Source of the DNA: Bacteroidales bacterium
GTDB lineage: Bacteria > Bacteroidota > Bacteroidia > Bacteroidales > SMBSF39
Reading direction: 5' to 3'
DNA: 6,098 nucleotides
NCBI GenBank assembly: GCA_021107685.1
Contig: JAIOSH010000251.1
Location: forward strand, 1-6,098
A model generated the notes under the pieces. It saw only the letters and a list, made by a program, of their open reading frames with translations. It searched no databases and was not told the DNA's origin. A program made the position numbers and the translations under genes. Of this stretch, positions 1 through 3,498 are shown in pieces; position 1 is the stretch's first letter, and each line of letters opens with the position of its first letter.

Positions 1-19
1 CAAAATTAAATAAGGGGAA

Positions 20-34
20 ATGAAATTGTTTCAT
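20..34. repeat. Short inverted repeat near left edge
   Basis: ATGAAA and TTTCAT flank a 3-base centre (TTG), a perfect 6-bp inverted repeat. It lies upstream of the toxin operon promoter, so it could be an operator or a weak terminator of a gene outside the window. There is no T-tract, and such short repeats are common in A+T-rich DNA. All three forward frames carry stops within the first 25 bases, so no gene is seen crossing the left edge on the plus strand. Confidence 0.25.
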
Positions 35-63
35 GCGTTTGCCCTACTGATTAGTTACGATAA

Positions 64-95
64 TTTGAATATTTGAAATGTTTTATATAAATTTG
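64..95 (+). promoter_or_regulatory. Bacteroidota-type promoter of the toxin-antitoxin-chaperone operon
   Basis: TTTG at 64-67 is followed after 20 bases by TAAATTTG at 88-95. This matches the Bacteroides consensus (TTTG at -33, TAnnTTTG at -7) with normal spacing. Transcription would begin near 102, leaving a leader of about 175 bases before the toxin start at 277. There is no other good candidate between here and 277, and no promoter-like box in the short gaps between the three genes, so this would serve the whole operon. Based on motif match only. Confidence 0.5.
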
Positions 96-107
96 CCTGA
101 TAAAAAA

Positions 108-203
108 ATGAATATTTATTTCGAAACAGAAAATGTATTATTAATCAGCAAATTAATAAAACACACTACAATACACAAAGGCAAAATAATGCTCATAGGG
201 TAG
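108..203 (+). CDS. Possible 31-residue leader ORF in the toxin operon 5' UTR
   Basis: An ATG at 108 opens a 31-codon frame ending in TAG at 201-203, starting just after the predicted transcription start. The peptide begins MNIYFETENV and contains no motif I recognise. It lies within the long leader between the promoter and the toxin gene, where a short translated ORF could affect toxin expression. An open frame of this length is not rare by chance even in A+T-rich sequence and no clear ribosome binding site is visible, so it may be spurious. Confidence 0.15.
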   Translation: MNIYFETENVLLISKLIKHTTIHKGKIMLIG

Positions 204-276
204 TATATATTTAGAAGTTGTGGGCAATTTGGTAAAAATGATAAAAAATGTTTTCTTTGCAAAATATTTAAAAATT

Positions 277-777
277 ATGAGTAATAAGTTTTATCATACA
301 CAAGAAAATAGATTTGAAGAATTAAATGAACCTATTATTTGTAAAAAAAATAATGCGTGGCTTGGAGAAGCATTTTATTTCTGGGAAGAAGAAAGTGATG
401 CTGATTTTTGGGGTAACACACATAAAAAAAAAACAGGTAAATATGAAATTTATTCATCAGAAATCTCAATTGATAATATATTAGATACTGTTTTTGATAG
501 AAAACAATATTTGTGGTGGATTAAACAAGTTGAAAAAGCAGCAAAAACATTCATGAAAAAAACAAATTCCAAGCCAACACTAAAAGAAATTAATGACTAT
601 TTCGTAGATAAAAATATTTGGACTAAGATTGATGGAATTCTGTTTCAAGATATATCTCAAAATCCTGTTCATTTTATGGTTAAAGAGTTTCAATACAAGA
701 AAAGAATTCAACTTGCTCTTTATAATAAAGAAAAAATTATTAACTTTGCACTTCATTCTACAGGAGAATGTGTATAA
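277..777 (+). CDS. Putative ADP-ribosyltransferase-like toxin of a TAC system (CmdT-like)
   Basis: This 166-residue protein is probably the toxin of the operon. Near the N-terminus it has FYHTQ (H7), then WLGEAFYFWEEESDADFWG (residues 28-46, Y34). This layout, a YH motif followed by a G-x-x-FY segment with acidic and W residues, is what DUF3990-like and other H-Y-[EDQ] ADP-ribosyltransferase folds show; the third catalytic residue cannot be assigned by eye. A late strand-like segment RIQLALYN (143-150) also fits such a fold. No signal peptide or membrane segment is seen, so it is cytoplasmic. The frame stays open back to a GTG at 220 and an ATG at 238, but those add a lysine/phenylalanine-rich extension before the conserved-looking YH motif, so ATG 277 is preferred. 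A small gene and a SecB-like chaperone follow at once, the order known for CmdTAC, whose toxin ADP-ribosylates mRNA. Family membership and substrate are inference. Confidence 0.6.
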   Translation: MSNKFYHTQENRFEELNEPIICKKNNAWLGEAFYFWEEESDADFWGNTHKKKTGKYEIYSSEISIDNILDTVFDRKQYLWWIKQVEKAAKTFMKKTNSKPTLKEINDYFVDKNIWTKIDGILFQDISQNPVHFMVKEFQYKKRIQLALYNKEKIINFALHSTGECV

Positions 778-789
778 AACAATGTAAAT

Positions 790-1038
790 ATGATTGATTT
801 AGATAAATTGGAACAAGAAATAGACACTTTATTAGAAAAGGAAACAGAAAGTAGTTTGACAAAGTGGTTACTTAATAAAAGGTTTGGTCATCTAAATGAT
901 TTATTAGGTAAAGGAACTTTTGTTAGTATGCAAAGACAGAGCAAGCCTTTGTTTATACCAGCAAAGAACAAAGTAAACTTTACAAATGAAAGTGCTGGGT
1001 ATAATGACAATACACCAAATAATAGAAAAGCAGCGTAA
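790..1038 (+). CDS. Small antitoxin-like protein of the TAC system (CmdA-like)
   Basis: This 82-residue protein sits 12 bases after the toxin stop, and its TAA shares one base with the chaperone ATG (TAATG at 1036-1040), so the three genes are almost certainly co-translated. Residues 1-32 look helical and strongly charged (DLDKLEQEIDTLLEKE). Residues 41-64 include a short hydrophobic stretch, KPLFIPAKNKVNF, and the tail from about 66 is Asn/Gly/Ser-rich and probably disordered. I do not recognise a family and see no helix-turn-helix, so direct DNA binding is not evident. Position and size argue for an antitoxin that neutralises the upstream protein. In known TAC systems the antitoxin carries a C-terminal chaperone-addiction segment that makes it unstable unless SecB-like chaperone is bound; the hydrophobic patch plus flexible tail is a plausible candidate here, by inference only. 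Confidence 0.55.
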   Translation: MIDLDKLEQEIDTLLEKETESSLTKWLLNKRFGHLNDLLGKGTFVSMQRQSKPLFIPAKNKVNFTNESAGYNDNTPNNRKAA

Positions 1039-1466
1039 TGGAAGTTACTAATCAACCCAAATTAATGTTTCACGGTGTGGACTTTGTAAATATAAAGTTT
1101 GACACATATATACAATATGACAATAATGCAGGTATTGATTTAAATGTTGAGCCAAAAGTGTTTTATCCAAAAGATAATGAAAAAATCTTCAAAATCATTA
1201 TGGATATATCTTTACATTGTGAAAAATTTTTTGACTTAAATTTAGTTGGGATTGGAATTTTTGAATTTGACAGTAAATTTAAAGATGAAGGGTTAAAAAA
1301 GAATTTTGTTAATGCTAATGCTCCTGCAATTATGTTTCCATACATTAGGGCATTTGTTACAATCTTAACATCGAATATAGGCAACGTAACAGGAACGTTA
1401 ACAATACCGACGCAATTTTTTCAAGGAGACTTACCTGAAATATCGACAGAAGATATTGAAGCATAA
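1038..1466 (+). CDS. SecB-family chaperone of a TAC system (CmdC-like)
   Basis: This 142-residue protein has the size and C-terminal half of SecB. The segment NAPAIMFPYIRAFVTILTSN (residues 94-113) corresponds to the family's conserved [AP]-N-x-L-F-P-Y-x-R helix (E. coli SecB has a PNILFPYARE stretch), followed by a strand-like LTIPTQFF (121-128) matching SecB's LNLAPVNF region. The preceding GIGIFEFDSKF (71-81) fits the core strand before that helix. The acidic tail (EISTEDIEA) is also SecB-like. SecB is a cytosolic tetrameric holdase. Bacteroidota often lack the classical export role, and a solitary SecB copy directly after a toxin and small partner gene is typical of TAC modules, where it stabilises the antitoxin. 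Translation is coupled to the preceding gene through the one-base overlap. It is the most securely recognised gene of the operon; its dedicated role in addiction is inferred from context. Confidence 0.85.
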   Translation: MEVTNQPKLMFHGVDFVNIKFDTYIQYDNNAGIDLNVEPKVFYPKDNEKIFKIIMDISLHCEKFFDLNLVGIGIFEFDSKFKDEGLKKNFVNANAPAIMFPYIRAFVTILTSNIGNVTGTLTIPTQFFQGDLPEISTEDIEA

Positions 1467-1476
1467 ACCGCATAGA

Positions 1477-1518
1477 ATCAAGTAGGCGGCTGACGAGCAA
1501 ATAGCCCGCCAGTGCACC
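1477..1518 (-). ncRNA. Group II intron domain VI with branch-point A
   Basis: On the minus strand a 9-bp stem (1504-1512 with 1490-1498, all pairs formed when G-U is allowed) closes a 5-base loop. The lower 3' strand reads CCGCCTACTTGAT. The A complementary to position 1483 sits 7 bases from the 3' end, the expected distance for the branch point, and the intron ends in AT, fitting the AY rule. Confidence 0.7.
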
Positions 1519-1524
1519 TCTCAC

Positions 1525-1549
1525 TATTTATCCCGCACCTTTGGTCGGG
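1525..1549 (-). other. 25-nt hairpin insertion between intron domains V and VI
   Basis: The linker from domain V to domain VI is normally a few bases; here the expected GGTGGT-GTGAGAGG join is split by 25 bases. On the minus strand these are CCCGACCAAAGGTGCGGG (1549-1532), which folds with CCCG/CGGG and ACC/GGT around AAA, followed by an A/T-rich ATAAATA. The flanking intron sequence on both sides still reads normally, so this looks like a discrete insertion or a lineage-specific extra stem, not random decay. Confidence 0.55.
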
Positions 1550-1582
1550 ACCACCAAGCATACGGGTCTCGTACTTGGCGGT
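1550..1582 (-). ncRNA. Group II intron domain V (catalytic hairpin)
   Basis: A 33-nt hairpin with the full domain V layout on the minus strand: lower 9-bp stem ACCGCCAAG/CTTGGTGGT (one G-U pair, containing the CGC catalytic triad), a 2-nt bulge (TG) on the 3' side only, an upper 4-bp stem TACG/CGTA, and an AGACC loop. Stem length, bulge side and size, and total length agree with domain V; the loop is 5 bases instead of a GNRA tetraloop. It is the strongest evidence for the intron. Confidence 0.8.
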
Positions 1583-1589
1583 TCATTAG

Positions 1590-1646
1590 ACAAAAGAAAT
1601 TTCGAGCTGTGTCTCATTTGACACTGACCGATGAAATTTTCTTTGT
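1590..1646 (-). ncRNA. Group II intron domain IV hairpin lacking an ORF
   Basis: Positions 1590-1603 and 1633-1646 are near-perfect inverted complements (14 bp with one wobble and one mismatch). An inner stem GTGTC/GACAC (1609-1613 with 1620-1624) closes a 6-base loop. In mobile introns domain IV carries the reverse transcriptase gene; here the whole domain is about 57 bases, so the copy was either ORF-less from the start or lost the ORF cleanly. The stem lies 7 bases outside domain V, as expected. Confidence 0.55.
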
Positions 1647-1696
1647 TATCACTCCTCTAATCGTTACTCTTTCGCTCTGCCACTTTATCGGCATTT

Positions 1697-1861
1697 GTTA
1701 ACGGAATATTAAAGGATGAATTTTATTTATATCAAACCTTTTTTGATGTAAAACATGCTCAACGAGCTACAAAAAGTGCAATAAAATTGTACAATGAATT
1801 AAGATTACATTTATCTTTGGACTATAAAACTCCAAATATGGTGTATAAAAATATAGCATAA
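1697..1861 (+). pseudogene. IS3-family transposase, C-terminal fragment
   Basis: The frame from GTT 1697 to TAA 1859-1861 encodes the last 54 residues of an IS3-family OrfB (DDE transposase, rve domain). It begins VNGILKDEFYLYQTFFDV and continues to KLYNELRLHLSLDYKTPN, the conserved end of the integrase core where the family normally reads ERVNGILKxEF...YN..RPH.SL...TP. The catalytic glutamate of the DDE triad normally lies just upstream, close to the break, and is not present here; the two other acidic residues and all of OrfA are also missing. It has no start codon and is joined on its left to group II intron sequence. It is a dead remnant. Confidence 0.85.
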
Positions 1862-1875
1862 ATTAATGTTTAACC

Positions 1876-1900
1876 TGTAGCCGTATTTTAGGACAAGACA
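1876..1900 (+). repeat. Probable right terminal inverted repeat of the IS3 remnant
   Basis: Fifteen bases past the transposase stop, TGTAGCCGTATTTTAGGACA followed by AGACA resembles the right end of Bacteroidota IS3 elements (a TATTTTAGGAC core) and finishes in CA, as IS3 ends do. The left end is not in the window, so neither pairing of the inverted repeats nor a target-site duplication can be checked. Confidence 0.5.
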
Positions 1901-1914
1901 TGCTAAAAAACAAC

Positions 1915-1999
1915 GAGTGTAAAATTTACATACAAAAGATCAATGAATGTAATTTTTTACTAATTTTACCCCTGTTTAGTTTATGAGTGTAAAATTTAC
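1915..1999 (+). promoter_or_regulatory. Three operator-like palindromic repeats upstream of fic
   Basis: GAGTGTAAAATTTAC occurs at 1915-1929 and exactly again at 1985-1999. A looser copy, GAATGTAATTTTTTAC, lies at 1945-1960. The core GTAAAATTTAC is a perfect 11-bp palindrome, and the first copy extends to TGTAAAATTTACA (13 bp). Starts are 30 and 40 bases apart. The third site overlaps the -7 box and ends 9 bases before the fic start. Multiple palindromes in tandem over a promoter suggest binding sites for a dimeric repressor; the winged-helix end of the Fic protein is the obvious candidate. Confidence 0.6.
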
Positions 2000-2004
2000 C
2001 TTTG
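1997..2004 (+). promoter_or_regulatory. Probable -7 box of the fic promoter
   Basis: TACCTTTG fits the Bacteroidota TAnnTTTG -7 element. The -33 position holds only TTTA (1975-1978, 18 bases upstream), a weak match. If used, transcription would start within a few bases of the fic ATG at 2009, giving a leaderless or nearly leaderless message. The box overlaps the last palindromic operator, so bound repressor would block it. Confidence 0.45.
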
Positions 2005-2008
2005 AGAC

Positions 2009-3094
2009 ATGATTAATTTTAACAGAGAAATACCATTCAATGATTTGCCTTTACTTCCACCGATGTTGGAATTAGAGACCAAAAAAGTACTACTTAAAGC
2101 GATTTCTGCAAGTAGAGCATTGGCTCAACTAAATGGAGCTATGATAAATTTGCCAAACCCACGACTATTCCTTGATGCAATTCATCTACAAGAAGCAAAG
2201 GCAAGTTCTGAGATTGAGAATATCATAACTACCAATGACGACTTATATAAATCTGTAGTTGCAGAAAAAAAGATTGAAAACCCAGCTACTAAAGAAGTCT
2301 TAAGCTATAAAGAGGCTCTATGGAAAGGGCTTGAGAGATTGGATTCAAGACCTTTCATTACAACTAATCTTTGTATAGAAATTGTTCAATGTATAAAACA
2401 AAATTCTTCAGGGATTAGGGTAACTCCTGGAACAACACTTTCAAATACACAAGGAGAAGTAATATACACACCACCTTCCGGGAAAAACATAATTCGGGAT
2501 AAACTTGCAGATCTTGAAAAATTTATCAATCAAAATGATTCATTAGACCCTTTGATAAAAATGGCACTAATGCATTATCAGTTTGAAGCAATTCACCCGT
2601 TTGCAGACGGAAATGGAAGGACAGGAAGGATTCTGTTGCTTTTATATTTAAAGATGGAAAAACTGTTGGACATACCTGCAATTTATCTTAGCGAATACAT
2701 AATTAAAAACAAAACAGAATACTATAAAAAACTTAGGAATGTAACCGAGAAAAACGACTGGGAAAACTTTATTCTTTACATGCTTGATATGGTTGAAACT
2801 ACCGCAAAAAAAAGTTTAACCAAATTAAAAGAAGTTATTTCTTTAATGGAGGCAACCGCAGAAAATATTAAAACAGAAATCCCGAAAGTTTATTCAAAAG
2901 ACCTGATTGAGATAATTTTTAGGCTTCCATACACTAAGAGACAATTCCTGATTGACGCAGGATTAGGAACGCTAAAAACAGTAGGTAATTATCTTATTTC
3001 TCTTGAAAAAAAAGGATATTTAAAATCAACTAAAGTCGGAAAGGAAAAGTTATATCTGAATCACAAACTAATGAAAATATTAGAAAACGAATAA
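2009..3094 (+). CDS. fic: Fic family protein (class II AMPylase type) with C-terminal winged helix
   Basis: This 361-residue protein is a typical Fic enzyme, transferring a nucleotide monophosphate, usually AMP from ATP, to a target hydroxyl. The N-terminal Fic_N region opens with the characteristic NREIPFNDLPLLPP. An inhibitory motif S66-xxx-E70-N71 (SSEIEN) fits (S/T)xxxE(G/N) and places it in class II, self-inhibited by an N-terminal helix. The flap is GEVIYTPPSG (149-158). The catalytic motif HPFADGNGRTGR (196-207) is complete, with H196 as general base, D200 for the metal and R204/R207 for phosphates. Residues about 297-355 form a winged-helix domain (RQFLIDAGLGTLKTVGNYL, then a wing around KKGYLKS), suggesting DNA binding. 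It is intact and full length. The upstream palindromes suggest it represses its own promoter. Target unknown: class II Fic proteins modify various host proteins or themselves, and no partner gene lies beside it. Confidence 0.93.
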   Translation: MINFNREIPFNDLPLLPPMLELETKKVLLKAISASRALAQLNGAMINLPNPRLFLDAIHLQEAKASSEIENIITTNDDLYKSVVAEKKIENPATKEVLSYKEALWKGLERLDSRPFITTNLCIEIVQCIKQNSSGIRVTPGTTLSNTQGEVIYTPPSGKNIIRDKLADLEKFINQNDSLDPLIKMALMHYQFEAIHPFADGNGRTGRILLLLYLKMEKLLDIPAIYLSEYIIKNKTEYYKKLRNVTEKNDWENFILYMLDMVETTAKKSLTKLKEVISLMEATAENIKTEIPKVYSKDLIEIIFRLPYTKRQFLIDAGLGTLKTVGNYLISLEKKGYLKSTKVGKEKLYLNHKLMKILENE

Positions 3095-3127
3095 AAGCAC
3101 GAAAGCACAACAATAATATAAAATTTG

Positions 3128-3135
3128 TACCTTTG
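3128..3135 (+). promoter_or_regulatory. Promoter-like -7 box after fic
   Basis: TACCTTTG matches TAnnTTTG and stands 34 bases after the fic stop. The surrounding AAAATTT-GT-ACCTTTG closely echoes the fic promoter (AAAATTTACCTTTG at 1991-2004) with two extra bases, but the palindrome is broken. No TTTG is seen at the -33 position. It could drive the small ORF at 3159. Confidence 0.25.
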
Positions 3136-3158
3136 GACTAAATATTAAATTGAATACA

Positions 3159-3248
3159 ATGTTGACAAAAACTATACTTAAAGAACAAATTGATATTTTA
3201 ACAATACATCATTCAGCAAGAGACCTGACTCAAAGAATAATAAAATAA
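3159..3248 (+). CDS. Possible 29-residue ORF, unknown or gene remnant
   Basis: ATG at 3159 opens 29 codons ending TAA at 3246-3248; the peptide begins MLTKTILKEQIDILTIHHSA. I recognise no family. The composition (charged, helix-like) is more protein-like than most chance ORFs in such A+T-rich DNA, and a -7-like box lies 24 bases upstream, so it could be a small protein or the leftover N-terminus of a decayed gene. The next 250 bases to the right hold only repeats. The case is weak. Confidence 0.2.
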   Translation: MLTKTILKEQIDILTIHHSARDLTQRIIK

Positions 3249-3267
3249 ATACGTAAGGTAATAATGT

Positions 3268-3372
3268 ATATAGTTTATGGCGGCTAAAGTGCTAAACATA
3301 AGCATTGTAATCATAAACATACATCTGTGTAAGTAGAAACATTTATTTACAAAAACCGCCACAAAACCATAT
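3268..3372. repeat. Long-armed imperfect inverted repeat
   Basis: The left arm ATATAGTTTATGGCGG (3268-3283) is complementary to the right arm CCGCCACAAAACCATAT (3356-3372), with two mismatches and one extra base, separated by 72 bases. TGCTAAAC occurs as a direct repeat at 3290-3297 and 3372-3379. The inner sequence has no coding capacity that I can see. It could be a transcript-end structure, a small non-autonomous element or a recombination site. Its G+C-rich arm tips stand out in A+T-rich surroundings. Confidence 0.45.
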
Positions 3373-3398
3373 GCTAAACGCCGAAAAAAATAATTACT

Positions 3399-3463
3399 AA
3401 AAGCTAAAGGCTAATAGCTAAAAGCTAATAGCCAAATAGCCAAAAGCTAATAGCCAAATAGCC
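3399..3463. repeat. Tandem repeat of 21-22 bp units (AGCTAATAGCC type)
   Basis: Two adjacent units at 3420-3441 and 3442-3463 are identical over 22 bases; a diverged 21-base unit precedes them at 3399-3419. Each unit is itself built from shorter words such as AAAAGCTAATAGCC and AAATAGCC, so the array looks like slippage expansion of a 7-8 base element. It stops 35 bases before the next gene. No dyad spacing or spacer structure is present, so it is not a CRISPR array. Confidence 0.75.
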
Positions 3464-3498
3464 ACTTAAAAATAAATTAATTACAAAAATACAAACAC

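Larger units (their letters stand above)
1477..1690 (-). mobile_element. Group II intron 3' remnant (5' part lost)
   Basis: Read on the minus strand, this holds the end of a group II intron in the right order: a domain III-like stretch (about 1650-1690, weakly supported), a domain IV hairpin, domain V, and domain VI with a bulged branch-point A, ending in AT at 1478-1477. Domain I, domain II and the 5' GUGYG end are absent, because the sequence passes directly into an IS3 remnant at about 1691-1697. No reverse transcriptase gene is present: domain IV is a plain hairpin. The intron end lies 10 bases past the chaperone stop and in the opposite orientation. It is visibly richer in G+C than the flanking genes. 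It cannot self-splice in this state. The exact left limit in the window coordinates (1690) is approximate. Confidence 0.75.

Noticed and set aside
220..276. Longer toxin N-terminus from GTG 220 or ATG 238
   Set aside because: The extra residues precede the YH motif, which sits near the N-terminus in related folds, and are of low-complexity Lys/Phe/Asn composition; ATG 277 gives a natural start.
1163..1384. 73-codon minus-strand ORF inside the chaperone gene
   Set aside because: Lies wholly antisense to a clear SecB-family gene; no recognisable protein features.
1467..1690. Ordinary transcription terminator or tRNA/rRNA fragment for the G+C-richer stretch
   Set aside because: The hairpins match group II intron domains IV-VI in order and geometry; there is no T-tract and no tRNA cloverleaf.
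2009..3094. Fic protein as a Doc-type toxin with a separate antitoxin
   Set aside because: The inhibitory motif is built into its own N-terminus (class II), length is 361 residues, and no small partner gene lies next to it.
3290..3379. Integron attC-like site (GCTAAAC near-matches RYYYAAC)
   Set aside because: Both copies are in the same orientation and each has one mismatch; an attC site needs the inverted GTTRRRY partner, and no integrase or cassette structure is seen.
3399..3463. CRISPR array
   Set aside because: Units are directly adjacent with no unique spacers, and no cas genes are present.
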